This document shows, one piece after another, positions 49,435 to 58,689 of a stretch of DNA of 64,000 nucleotides (position 1 is its first letter; each line of letters begins with the position of its first letter). The stretch is taken from NCBI GenBank assembly GCA_900550475.1, contig URSA01000016.1:3021-67020 (forward strand), given 5' to 3'. This stretch comes from an uncultured Lachnospiraceae bacterium. GTDB lineage: Bacteria > Bacillota > Clostridia > Lachnospirales > Lachnospiraceae. Below the pieces are notes generated by a model. The model did no database searches. It worked only from the letters and a program-made list of their open reading frames with translations, and was not told where the DNA came from. The translations under genes and the position numbers were made by a program.

Positions 49435-52206
49435 ATGGAAGAAAACAGAGTGAGAGAGCCGCTTCCTGAGCTGGGACCGGCATGCCGCGGCGCGGCGGCA
49501 CAGGGTGCCGTACTGTTGAAGAATGAGGAGGGGATGCTGCCGATCCGGGAGGAGGATCATGTGGCGGTATTCGGCAGATGCCAGATTGATTATTACCGGA
49601 GCGGTACGGGCTCGGGCGGCGCGGTTCATGTGCCCTATACCACCAGTCTGCTCTCGGGACTCAGGAGTATTCCGTGGGTTCGGATCAATGAGCCGCTGGC
49701 GAGGACATATGAGGGCTGGGTGGAGAAGCATCCCTTCGACAAAGGAAACGGAGAGTGGGCTTCCGAGCCTTGGTATCAGGAGGAGATGCCGCTCTCTGAG
49801 GAGTTGGTGAAGGAGTGCGCGGAGGTTTCCAATAAGGCAGTCATTGTGATTGGCAGGACAGCCGGTGAGGATAAGGACAACCTTGCAAAGCCGGGGAGCT
49901 ATTTTCTGACGGAAAAAGAGGAGCGCATGGTGGAGCTGGTCACACGGTATTTTACCTTTGTGGCGGTGGTGTTCAATGTGTCGAACATCATGGATATGGC
50001 ATTTACGGAGCATAACCCGCACATCAAGGCGCTTCTTTATACCTGGCACGGCGGCATGGAGGGGGGCAACGCGGCGGCGGATCTTCTGACCGGAGAAGTC
50101 AATCCTTCCGGCAGGCTGACTGATACCATTGCCCGCACAGTGGATGCCTATCCCGCCAACAGGGGCTACGGTCACACAAAGACGGATATCTACGATGAGG
50201 ATATTTATGTGGGATACCGCTACTTTGAAACATTTAAAAAAGAACAGGTGTTATATCCGTTTGGATATGGACTTTCTTATACGGAATTTTCCCGGGAAAT
50301 CCTTGAGGTGACACGCAGGGGAGAAGGAGCCGACAAGCAGATCGACATACATGTCAAGGTGACGAACACAGGAAAATACTGCGGTCGTGACGTGGTGCAG
50401 ATCTATGTGGGTGCCCCCATGGGAAAGCTGGGAAAACCCGCCAGAGTGCTGGTCAATTTCCAAAAGACCGCCCTGCTGGCGCCGGGCGAATCTCAGGAGC
50501 TTTTTCTGTCCACAAAGGTATCCCGGTTTGCCTCCTATGATGACGGCGGCGTTACCGGACAAAGATCCTGCTTCGTGCTGGAGGCGGGGGACTACCATTT
50601 CTATGTGGGCGAGGACAGCAGACGCATGACGGAGGCATTCTGTGAGGGCAGGCCCGCGCTCACGATAAGTGAGCTTCTGGTGACGGAGCGGCTCACCGAG
50701 GCGGAGGCGCCCGTCAAGCCCTTTAAACGATTGAAAGCGGAGCAGGATCCGGCGTCCGGCGAAACGGTTGCTGTCTATGAGGATACCCCTCTGCGGACAC
50801 AGGATCTGCGGGAGCGCATTCTTGCGCATCTTCCTAAGCCCCTTGAGAGAAAGGGTCAGCGGGTCAATTTTGCGGATGTGAGGGACGGCAGAGCGGAATT
50901 GACCGATCTGGTCGCTGAACTCTCCGTGCCGGAGCTTGCGGCAATCGTGCGCGGCGAGGGGATGTGCAGCCAGAAGGTGACCTCCGGGACGGCGGCAGCG
51001 TTCGGCGGGGTGACGGAGGAGCTGCTCGCAAGGGGAATCCCTATCGCATGTGCGGCAGACGGCCCCTCTGGTATCCGTATGGATACCGGGGAGGAGGCGA
51101 CCCAGCTGCCCATCGGTACGCTGCTCGCATGCAGCTTTGATCCTGCGATGGTGGAGGAACTGTTTGTGCTGGAAGGAAAGGAAATGCGCATAAACGGGAT
51201 CGATACCCTGCTTGGACCCGGCATGAACATCCACAGGCATCCGCTGAACGGAAGAAACTTTGAGTATTTCTCCGAGGATCCTTATGTAACAGGTGTTATG
51301 GGTGCCGCCTGCGTCAGGGGACTGCGGCGCGCCGGCGTGACGGGTACGATCAAGCATTTTGCCTGCAACAATCAGGAGAAAGCAAGGCATCAGGTGGATG
51401 CGGTAGTCTCGGAGCGGGCGCTTCGGGAAATTTACCTGAAAGGCTTTGAAATGGCGGTGAAGGAGGGCGGAGCAAACTCCGTTATGACCACCTACGCGAT
51501 GCTGAACGGCTGCCACACCTCCTGCTGTTACGATCTGAATACCACGATTCTGCGGGATGAGTGGGGATTTCAGGGCATCGTGATGACCGACTGGTGGGCG
51601 AAACTGGATGATGTGTACGGGGGCGGCAACCCCAACTTCTACGACACGGCGTCCATGGTGCGGGCGCAGAACGACCTTTACATGGTGGTGGACAACAACG
51701 GCGCGGTGCTCAATACAAGGGAGGACAACTCGGAGAGCGCGCTTGCAGGCGGAGAACTGACGCTTGGTGAGTTGCAGCGCAGCGCCTGCAATATTCTGGG
51801 CTTTCTGCTGCATGTACCTGCCCGTGACAGGAAATATGAGCCGAAACCCATTGTGGAGATTGAGCCGCTTGCAAACGGAAATGCAGGAGAGGCAGCCTGC
51901 GGCGAGGGAGATCTTTCAACTGTTTCGGACGGCGGTGCGCTTCGTATTTACATTGCGGAGGACGGACTGTACGGTGTGAACGTACATCTGATGTCCAGGC
52001 TGACGCCCATGGCACAGCTTTTGTGCAGACTGATTATGAACGGCAGGGAGGCGGCGTTGATCCAGACCAACGGAACAGACGGCAGATGGGGAACACAGCA
52101 GGTGGCAAAGCTCAGGCTGAAAAAGGGCGTTTACGAGCTTCAGCTTGAGCATATCAGACAGGGTATCGTATTTGAAAGGATTGCATTTAAGAAGGTGACG
52201 GTATGA
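49435..52206 (+). CDS. GH3 beta-glucosidase with permuted domain order
   Basis: The 923-residue enzyme probably removes beta-linked glucose from oligosaccharides or plant glucosides. The usual GH3 order is reversed: the C-terminal-type (alpha/beta)6 domain comes first (about 20-270), then a fibronectin III-like domain (about 290-390), then the catalytic barrel domain (about 480-790) with LLGPGMNIHRHPLNGRNFEY, the nucleophile D719 in VMTDWWAKLDD, and a carbohydrate-binding-like tail. This arrangement is known for a subset of clostridial and ruminococcal enzymes. No signal peptide, so it acts inside the cell. It overlaps its LacI gene by ATGA. The ribosome site is modest (AAAAGGTG). Confidence 0.92.
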   Translation: MEENRVREPLPELGPACRGAAAQGAVLLKNEEGMLPIREEDHVAVFGRCQIDYYRSGTGSGGAVHVPYTTSLLSGLRSIPWVRINEPLARTYEGWVEKHPFDKGNGEWASEPWYQEEMPLSEELVKECAEVSNKAVIVIGRTAGEDKDNLAKPGSYFLTEKEERMVELVTRYFTFVAVVFNVSNIMDMAFTEHNPHIKALLYTWHGGMEGGNAAADLLTGEVNPSGRLTDTIARTVDAYPANRGYGHTKTDIYDEDIYVGYRYFETFKKEQVLYPFGYGLSYTEFSREILEVTRRGEGADKQIDIHVKVTNTGKYCGRDVVQIYVGAPMGKLGKPARVLVNFQKTALLAPGESQELFLSTKVSRFASYDDGGVTGQRSCFVLEAGDYHFYVGEDSRRMTEAFCEGRPALTISELLVTERLTEAEAPVKPFKRLKAEQDPASGETVAVYEDTPLRTQDLRERILAHLPKPLERKGQRVNFADVRDGRAELTDLVAELSVPELAAIVRGEGMCSQKVTSGTAAAFGGVTEELLARGIPIACAADGPSGIRMDTGEEATQLPIGTLLACSFDPAMVEELFVLEGKEMRINGIDTLLGPGMNIHRHPLNGRNFEYFSEDPYVTGVMGAACVRGLRRAGVTGTIKHFACNNQEKARHQVDAVVSERALREIYLKGFEMAVKEGGANSVMTTYAMLNGCHTSCCYDLNTTILRDEWGFQGIVMTDWWAKLDDVYGGGNPNFYDTASMVRAQNDLYMVVDNNGAVLNTREDNSESALAGGELTLGELQRSACNILGFLLHVPARDRKYEPKPIVEIEPLANGNAGEAACGEGDLSTVSDGGALRIYIAEDGLYGVNVHLMSRLTPMAQLLCRLIMNGREAALIQTNGTDGRWGTQQVAKLRLKKGVYELQLEHIRQGIVFERIAFKKVTV

Positions 52207-53198
52207 CGAGAGTGACAATTAAGGATGTGGCGAGGGAGGCGGGCGTCTCCATTTCCACAGTCTCCAATGCACTGAATGATGTGGATGTGCTGAAACCGCA
52301 GACAAAGGAGCATATCCTCGCCATTGCCGAGAAAATGCATTACATCCCCAATTTGAACGGCAGGAATCTGAAAGCGCAGACCACGCACACCATCGGCATG
52401 TTTGTGACCTACATGGGAGGCCCCTACATGGGGGCGCTGGCGGACGGACTTGCAAGGGAGTGCAGGGAAAAGGGATATGAGCTGAATATCTTTGTGACGG
52501 AGCAGGAAGATACGGTGATGAACAATCTGCTGGGTCACAGGGTGGACGGTGCTGTGATCGTGGACAGCGGCATCAGTGAAGTACAGGAGAGGCAGCTTGC
52601 GGAGGCGGACGTTCCCGTGGTCTACCTGAACCGGGACAGGGCGGGCAGTTTTCAGACGGCAGTCTGCTTTGACTCCTATCAGGCAGGAAGAATCGCGGCG
52701 CAGTATCTTTTAAAATGCGGAAAACGCTCCTTTGGGCTGGTGGAAGGGTCTGCAAACTTTGACGGCAGGGAACGCGGCAGAGGCTTCCGGGACGCGCTTT
52801 CGGAGGCGGGAATCACCCTGCGCCCGGAGTTTACATGGGACGGGGGATTTTCCAGAGAACAGGCATTCAGAGAAGTGGGCGCCTTTTTGAAGCGCTGGCG
52901 GCAGAAGGGCGCGGAGGCGCTGCCGCAGGCAGTCTTTGCGGCAAACGACCAGAGCGCCATCGGCTGCATGGAGGCGTTCCGCGAGGCGGGCGTGAGTGTG
53001 CCCGGCGAGGTCGGGGTCATGGGCTGTGACGACATAGAACTGGGACGGTATTTGCAGCCTCCGCTGACCACCATCCGCACCAATTTCGAGGAGCAGGGCA
53101 GATGTGCGGCAAGAAAGCTGGTGAGCATGCTCGGAGGCGGAGGCGGTGGGGAGACCGTGTGTCTTCCATGCAGACTGGTGGAACGGGAATCAGTGTAG
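52203..53198 (+). CDS. LacI family transcriptional regulator (GH3 locus)
   Basis: The 331-residue product has the LacI helix-turn-helix (VTIKDVAREAGVSISTVSNALND) and a sugar-sensor domain, with a run of six glycines near the C-terminus (GGGGGG) as an odd flexible insert. Its start overlaps the GH3 stop, so enzyme and repressor are translated together. It probably binds the palindrome at 49396. The 3' end overlaps the converging symporter gene by 9 bases. Confidence 0.92.
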   Translation: MTRVTIKDVAREAGVSISTVSNALNDVDVLKPQTKEHILAIAEKMHYIPNLNGRNLKAQTTHTIGMFVTYMGGPYMGALADGLARECREKGYELNIFVTEQEDTVMNNLLGHRVDGAVIVDSGISEVQERQLAEADVPVVYLNRDRAGSFQTAVCFDSYQAGRIAAQYLLKCGKRSFGLVEGSANFDGRERGRGFRDALSEAGITLRPEFTWDGGFSREQAFREVGAFLKRWRQKGAEALPQAVFAANDQSAIGCMEAFREAGVSVPGEVGVMGCDDIELGRYLQPPLTTIRTNFEEQGRCAARKLVSMLGGGGGGETVCLPCRLVERESV

Positions 53199-54521
53199 AT
53201 CGCGCCGGGCGGGACGCCGGATCCCTTTTGCCAGAAGAAACAGGCACAGCAGATTGGGCAGAACCATGGCGGCGTTGATGAAATCCGTGAAGCTCCAGAC
53301 CAGCTCCATGGGCAGAATGGCGCCCACATAGATCATAACGATATAGACCAGATGATAGGAGCGGACACCTGTTTCCCCAAACAGGAAGGTCACTCCTTTT
53401 TCACCCAGATAGCACCAGCCCACCAAAGTGGCAAGCGCAAAAGCGATCAGGGCTGCGGACAGGAGCATGTTTCCGCAGAAGGGCAGAAAGGAAAAAGCGG
53501 CGGAGGTCAGCTCGGCGTCCGAGAGACCGGCGGTGCTGCCGGGGTGGGCGAGCATGCTGCTGATGATGGTGAGCCCCGTCAGGGTACACATGACGATGGT
53601 GTCCCAGAATACGGCGGTCATGGAGATCAGCGCCTGCTTTACGGGGGATTCCGATGCGGAGGAGCCGGCGGTGACGGCTGCGGTTCCGATGCCCGCCTCA
53701 TTGGTGAAAAGTCCCCGGGCGATGCCGAAGCGGGAGGACATAAGCAGGGTGCTTCCCACAAATCCGCCCCCGGCTGCGCGGGGTGTGAAGGCGGCGGAAA
53801 AGATCAGGGAAAAGGTGTCCGGGAGAACGCTCCGGTTCTGCCATAACAAGAGCAGGCATGCGCCCATGTAGAGCAGGCTTAAGGGGGGAACAAGGCGGGT
53901 GCAGAAGCGCCCCACTTTGTCCGCACCGCCCAGAATGACGGAGCCTGTGATCACGGCGGCAAGCACGCCGGTCAGGTGGGGGGACAGGTGAAAGGAGAGC
54001 TGCGCGGCGTCCGCCATGGCGGAGGACTGGGTGGTGCAGCCGGAGCCGATTGCCGCAAGGATGAGACAGAGGGAGTATACGCCCGCTGCAAAGGGACGGT
54101 TTAAAACGCTCCGGAGCACATACATGGGGCCGCCGGTAAAACGCCCCTTGCTGTCCCGTTCCCTGTGCAGACAGCTCAGATAACATTCCGCGTAGGAGGT
54201 GGACATGCCGAGCAAGCCGGTGAGAAAGCACCAGAACAGCGCCCCGGGGCCGCCCAGCGCAATGGCGGTGGAGACGCCGACGATGTTGCCGGTGCCGAGA
54301 GTGGCGGCAAGGGTGGTGGACAGGGCTGCAAAGCTGCCAAGCCCGTTCCCGTCGGAGGCTTTGTCACCCCGGACAGACAGGCGAAGCGCCCGCAGGGTGA
54401 ATCTCTGGGGGCAGAGCTTTACGGTGAAGAAGAGGTGTGTGCCGAGTAACAGCAGGATCATGGGGCCGTTCCAGAGAAAGGAATTGATCTTTTCAAGGCA
54501 GGAGGACAAAATCTGAAGCAT
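53190..54521 (-). CDS. AGCS family sodium:alanine/glycine symporter
   Basis: The 443-residue polytopic protein carries AGCS motifs FAALSTTLAATLGTGNIVGV, GPGALFWCFLTGLLGMSTSYAE and FTNEAGIGTAAVTAGSS. It imports alanine or glycine with sodium. AGAGGC precedes the start. It is unrelated in role to its neighbours and is probably a separate unit divergent from clpB. Confidence 0.93.
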   Translation of the reverse strand: MLQILSSCLEKINSFLWNGPMILLLLGTHLFFTVKLCPQRFTLRALRLSVRGDKASDGNGLGSFAALSTTLAATLGTGNIVGVSTAIALGGPGALFWCFLTGLLGMSTSYAECYLSCLHRERDSKGRFTGGPMYVLRSVLNRPFAAGVYSLCLILAAIGSGCTTQSSAMADAAQLSFHLSPHLTGVLAAVITGSVILGGADKVGRFCTRLVPPLSLLYMGACLLLLWQNRSVLPDTFSLIFSAAFTPRAAGGGFVGSTLLMSSRFGIARGLFTNEAGIGTAAVTAGSSASESPVKQALISMTAVFWDTIVMCTLTGLTIISSMLAHPGSTAGLSDAELTSAAFSFLPFCGNMLLSAALIAFALATLVGWCYLGEKGVTFLFGETGVRSYHLVYIVMIYVGAILPMELVWSFTDFINAAMVLPNLLCLFLLAKGIRRPARRDLH

Positions 54522-54596
54522 GGTTGCCTCTTTTTTGGAAAAGCGGTTACTATAGTATATAGAAAAACTTTTTATAAAATGTTTAGAAATTGGGTA

Positions 54597-54624
54597 TTGA
54601 TTTTATTGTTCTCTGTGTTATAGT
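54597..54624 (+). promoter_or_regulatory. Promoter of clpB
   Basis: TTGATT (54597-54602) and TATAGT (54619-54624) are 16 bases apart, 34 bases before the start. No CIRCE element (TTAGCACTC with inverted partner) and no clear CtsR box is visible, so heat control is not evident from the promoter. Confidence 0.6.
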
Positions 54625-54658
54625 AGATATAGAACAAAGAAAAAAGGAGGCTATCCAT

Positions 54659-57253
54659 ATGAATATTTCAAAATTTACCCAAAAGTCCATGGAAGCCGTG
54701 GAAGGCTGCCAGAAGCTTGCATACGAATACGGCAATCAGGAAATAGAACAGGAGCATTTGCTTTATAGCCTTTTGACCATAGATGACAGCCTGATTTTAA
54801 AGCTGGTCGAAAAGATGGAGATCAATAAGGAACATTTCCTTGACCGGGCGGAAAATGCCCTGAGTAAGAGAGTGAAGGTGCAGGGCGGCGAACTGCATGT
54901 GGGTCCCGACCTGAACAAGGTACTGATCTCGGCGGAGGATGAGGCAAAGCAGCTGGGAGACGAGTATGTTTCGGTGGAGCATCTTTTCCTTGCCATGATC
55001 AAGAACCCCAATCCGGAGATCAAGGCGATCTTCAAGGAGTACGGTATCACCAGAGAACGCTTCTTACAGGCGCTGTCGACCGTGCGGGGCAATCAGAGAG
55101 TGACCAGTGACAATCCGGAGGCAACCTATGATACCCTGAACAAATACGGTCAGGATCTGGTGGAGAAGGCAAGGGAGCAGAAGCTTGACCCCGTGATCGG
55201 CCGTGACAATGAGATTCGGAACGTGATCCGTATTCTGTCCCGTAAGACGAAGAACAACCCGGTGCTGATCGGTGAACCCGGCGTTGGTAAGACCGCCGTT
55301 GTGGAGGGACTTGCCCAGCGTATTGTGCGCGGGGATGTGCCGCAGGGATTGAAGGATAAGAAGATTTTTGCACTGGATATGGGTGCGCTGGTGGCAGGTG
55401 CCAAGTACAGGGGTGAGTTTGAGGAACGTCTGAAAGCGGTACTCGACGAAGTGAAAAAGAGCGAGGGACAGATCATTCTGTTCATCGATGAACTGCATAC
55501 CATAGTGGGAGCCGGGAAGACGGACGGCGCGCTGGACGCAGGCAATATGTTGAAGCCCATGCTGGCAAGAGGCGAGCTGCACTGTATCGGTGCAACCACG
55601 CTGGATGAGTACAGACAGTATATTGAGAAGGACGCGGCTCTGGAGAGACGTTTCCAGCCGGTTATGGTGGAGGAGCCTACGGTGGAGGATACCATTTCCA
55701 TCCTGAGAGGTTTGAAGGAGCGCTACGAGGTGTACCACGGAGTCAAGATTATGGACAATGCGCTGGTTTCCGCGGCGGTGCTTTCCAACAGATATATTTC
55801 CGACCGTTTCCTGCCGGATAAGGCAATCGATCTGGTGGATGAAGCGTGCGCACTGATCAAGACGGAGCTGGATTCCATGCCCACAGAGCTGGATGAACTG
55901 CAAAGAAAGGTGATGCAGCTTGAGATCGAGGAGGCTGCGCTCAAGAAGGAGGACGACAGACTGAGCAAGGAGCGTCTGGAGGATCTCCAGAAGGAGCTGG
56001 CGGAGCTGAAGGAGGAGTTTGCAACCAAGAAAGCCCAGTGGGACAACGAGAAGGCTTCCGTTGACAAGCTGTCGAAGCTCCGTGAGGAGATCGACGCTGT
56101 GAGCAGCCAGATCCAGATCGCACAGCGGGAAGGAGATCTTGAGAAGGCGGCAGAGCTTTCCTACGGCAGGCTGCCCGCCCTGCGCAAGCAGTTGGAGGCA
56201 GAGGAGGAGAAGGTTCGTGGCGGACAGCTCTCCCTGGTGCATGAGAGTGTGTCGGAGGAGGAGATTGCCCGTATCATTTCCAGATGGACAGGTATCCCTG
56301 TGGCAAAACTGACGGAGAGTGAGCGCAACAAGACGCTGCATCTGGACGAGGAGCTCCACAAGAGAGTTATCGGTCAGGATGAAGGTGTGACCAAGGTGTC
56401 GGAGGCAATCATGCGTTCCAAGGCAGGCATCAAGGATCCCACGAAGCCCATCGGTTCCTTCCTGTTTCTGGGGCCTACCGGCGTAGGTAAGACGGAGCTG
56501 GCAAAGTCCCTTGCACAGGCGTTGTTTGATGACGAGAACAGCATGGTGCGTATCGATATGAGTGAGTATATGGAGAAGTATTCCGTATCCCGTCTGATCG
56601 GAGCGCCTCCCGGATATGTAGGCTATGAGGAGGGCGGCCAGCTGACGGAGGCAGTCAGGAGAAAGCCTTACTCGGTGGTGCTGTTTGATGAGATCGAGAA
56701 AGCCCATCCCGACGTGTTCAACGTACTGCTGCAGGTTCTGGACGACGGGCGGATCACGGACTCTCAGGGGCGTACTGTGGACTTTAAGAATACGATCCTG
56801 ATTATGACCTCCAATATCGGGGCCCAGTATCTGCTGGATGGCATCAACGAGGACGGCACGATCAAGCCCGAGGCGGAGAAGCTTGTCATGGAGGATCTGC
56901 GCAGCCATTTCAGACCGGAGTTTTTAAACCGGCTGGATGAGACCATTCTCTTCAAGCCTTTGACCAAGGAGAATATCGGTGGTATTATTAATCTGATCAT
57001 CGAGGATTTAAACCGCAGGCTTTCCGACAGGGAGCTTACGGTGGAGCTGACGGATGAGGCAAAGCGTTTTGTGGTGGATCAGGCGTATGATCCCGTCTAC
57101 GGCGCCCGTCCGCTCAAGAGATATATTCAGAAATATGTGGAGACGCTCTCCGCCAAATTGATCCTGTCGGATCAGGTGGACGAGGGTGACACAATTTTGA
57201 TCGACGTGGAGAACGGCGCGCTTACCGCAAAGGCGGTAAAGGGCAGCAGGTGA
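54659..57253 (+). CDS. clpB: ClpB ATP-dependent disaggregase chaperone
   Basis: ClpB rescues aggregated proteins together with DnaK. The 864-residue product has the N-terminal Clp repeat domain (1-145), first AAA+ module with GEPGVGKT (205-212), the coiled-coil middle domain (about 410-525) that marks ClpB, and a second AAA+ module with GPTGVGKT (605-612). The ribosome site AAAGGAGG is strong. A gene of unrelated type, DUF4250, follows 25 bases later and may share the transcript. Confidence 0.96.
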   Translation: MNISKFTQKSMEAVEGCQKLAYEYGNQEIEQEHLLYSLLTIDDSLILKLVEKMEINKEHFLDRAENALSKRVKVQGGELHVGPDLNKVLISAEDEAKQLGDEYVSVEHLFLAMIKNPNPEIKAIFKEYGITRERFLQALSTVRGNQRVTSDNPEATYDTLNKYGQDLVEKAREQKLDPVIGRDNEIRNVIRILSRKTKNNPVLIGEPGVGKTAVVEGLAQRIVRGDVPQGLKDKKIFALDMGALVAGAKYRGEFEERLKAVLDEVKKSEGQIILFIDELHTIVGAGKTDGALDAGNMLKPMLARGELHCIGATTLDEYRQYIEKDAALERRFQPVMVEEPTVEDTISILRGLKERYEVYHGVKIMDNALVSAAVLSNRYISDRFLPDKAIDLVDEACALIKTELDSMPTELDELQRKVMQLEIEEAALKKEDDRLSKERLEDLQKELAELKEEFATKKAQWDNEKASVDKLSKLREEIDAVSSQIQIAQREGDLEKAAELSYGRLPALRKQLEAEEEKVRGGQLSLVHESVSEEEIARIISRWTGIPVAKLTESERNKTLHLDEELHKRVIGQDEGVTKVSEAIMRSKAGIKDPTKPIGSFLFLGPTGVGKTELAKSLAQALFDDENSMVRIDMSEYMEKYSVSRLIGAPPGYVGYEEGGQLTEAVRRKPYSVVLFDEIEKAHPDVFNVLLQVLDDGRITDSQGRTVDFKNTILIMTSNIGAQYLLDGINEDGTIKPEAEKLVMEDLRSHFRPEFLNRLDETILFKPLTKENIGGIINLIIEDLNRRLSDRELTVELTDEAKRFVVDQAYDPVYGARPLKRYIQKYVETLSAKLILSDQVDEGDTILIDVENGALTAKAVKGSR

Positions 57254-57278
57254 TCCGCAGACAGGAGGTTGCAGGCGT

Positions 57279-57452
57279 ATGATACCAGAGGATCCGGTAA
57301 TGCTGCTCAGTTTCGTCAATCTGAAGCTTCGGGATTTTTACAGTGACCCGGAGGAGATGTGCGAGGAGCTTGAGATCGATCAGGAAGAAATGGAAGCGAA
57401 GCTGGCGGGGATTTCCTATCACTATGACAAAGAGAAAAACCAGTATATTTAG
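57279..57452 (+). CDS. DUF4250 family small protein (57 residues)
   Basis: The frame begins at ATG 57279 behind ACAGGAGG and encodes MIPEDPVMLLSFVNLKLRD followed by an acidic helical stretch and YHYDKEKNQYI, matching the DUF4250 family of short clostridial proteins. Function unknown. It overlaps the next gene by 29 bases, so the pair is probably co-translated. Confidence 0.85.
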   Translation: MIPEDPVMLLSFVNLKLRDFYSDPEEMCEELEIDQEEMEAKLAGISYHYDKEKNQYI

Positions 57453-58689
57453 AGGAACAAGATGCAAAATCTGTACGGGCTGCGGTCGGTGTGCCAAAGG
57501 AAACACACCGACCGTGGTCAGTGCGTTTTGCGCCCCGGGGGCGGATGGCAGCCTCGCCTCGGTGGAGAGCATCCCTGTTCCCCCTCTTTATCTGGTCTGC
57601 GCAGACATCGGAACCACCACCATCGCCATGCAGCTTCGCCGTGTGGCGGACGGAGCGATGGAGCAGACCTTTACCTGCGTAAATCCCCAGAGGGTGTACG
57701 GCGCGGATGTGCTGTCCCGCATACAGGCGGCGGAAGATCCGGTGAAAAAAGCAATGATGAAGCATATGGTGAGAGAGGCATTGGCGGAAGGTGTGAATGT
57801 GTTCCGACAAAGGCTCTCTCGTTTTGGTTCCGATCAAAAACCGAAGATCGAAAGGCTTGCGATTGCAGGCAACACCACCATGCTGCATCTGTTCATGGGC
57901 TATGACACCTCCGGTCTCGGCGTTGCACCCTTTACTCCCCATTCCCTTTCGGAGGTAAGGACGGTCTTTCTGGGAATCGATACGGTGCTGCTGCCCGGGA
58001 TCTCCGCCTTTGTGGGAGCGGACATTACGGCGGATATCGTGGCGCTCTCCATGCAGAGGAGACCGGAGATGACGCTTCTTCTGGATCTGGGAACCAACGG
58101 AGAGATGGTACTGGGAAACAAAGATCGGCTGATCGCCACGGCTACGGCGGCGGGACCGGCATTTGAAGGGGGGACGGACTCCTTTGGAGCAGATCTGATG
58201 GCAGTCTGCGCAGGACTTAGGGAGGAAGGGCTTCTGGATGAGACCGGACTACTAAAGGAACCTTATTTTTCCGAGGGGATTGAGGCGGGCGGCGCCCACA
58301 TTACAAGGGAAAACATCAGGGCGTTACAGCTTGCGAAAGCGGCGGTGGCAGCAGGAATCCGCATTATGTGCCGCAAATACGGTCTGCGGGATGCTGACCG
58401 GATCGACCGCATCTTTCTGGCGGGCGGCATGGGTTACTATCTGGATCCGCAGGCGGCAGCCGAGATCGGGCTGATCCCGAAGGAGTGGGCGGAAAAGACA
58501 TGCGCTGTGGGAAATGCAGTTCTGGAGGGCGCTTTTTTGTACGGAAGGGAGCATGGGGCAACAAAGCCTGCGGAGGACGGAACGGATTCCGTGGAGCTTG
58601 CGGCTGTCGAATGTTTTAATCTGGCGGCGGAGCCGGATTTTGAGAGGGAATACATTGCGTCCATGTCATTTGAACAGAGTACGTTTTAA
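57424..58689 (+). CDS. ASKHA-domain protein, RACo-like (DUF4445), with a short Cys-rich N-terminus
   Basis: The 421-residue product matches the actin-like ATPase (ASKHA) module of RACo proteins, which reductively reactivate corrinoid enzymes. Conserved stretches are CADIGTTTIAMQL, LAIAGNTTMLHLFMG, LLDLGTNGEMVLG, TAAGPAFEGG and FLAGGMGYYLD. The usual N-terminal [2Fe-2S] ferredoxin domain is absent. Instead C14, C17, C20 and C23 form CKICTGCGRC, a ferredoxin-like CX2CX2CX2C. ATG 57424 (MTKRKTSIF) lies within the DUF4250 gene. No corrinoid protein is encoded nearby. Confidence 0.8.
   Translation: MTKRKTSIFRGTRCKICTGCGRCAKGNTPTVVSAFCAPGADGSLASVESIPVPPLYLVCADIGTTTIAMQLRRVADGAMEQTFTCVNPQRVYGADVLSRIQAAEDPVKKAMMKHMVREALAEGVNVFRQRLSRFGSDQKPKIERLAIAGNTTMLHLFMGYDTSGLGVAPFTPHSLSEVRTVFLGIDTVLLPGISAFVGADITADIVALSMQRRPEMTLLLDLGTNGEMVLGNKDRLIATATAAGPAFEGGTDSFGADLMAVCAGLREEGLLDETGLLKEPYFSEGIEAGGAHITRENIRALQLAKAAVAAGIRIMCRKYGLRDADRIDRIFLAGGMGYYLDPQAAAEIGLIPKEWAEKTCAVGNAVLEGAFLYGREHGATKPAEDGTDSVELAAVECFNLAAEPDFEREYIASMSFEQSTF

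Noticed and set aside
50251..51813. 520-codon open frame antisense to the GH3 gene
   Set aside because: It mirrors the GH3 coding sequence and shows no protein features of its own.
54522..54658. CIRCE or CtsR heat-shock operator before clpB
   Set aside because: Neither the TTAGCACTC inverted repeat nor a tandem CtsR heptad could be found by eye in this gap.
55064..56908. 614-codon open frame antisense to clpB
   Set aside because: ClpB is complete on the other strand with both AAA+ modules. The antisense frame has no ribosome site.
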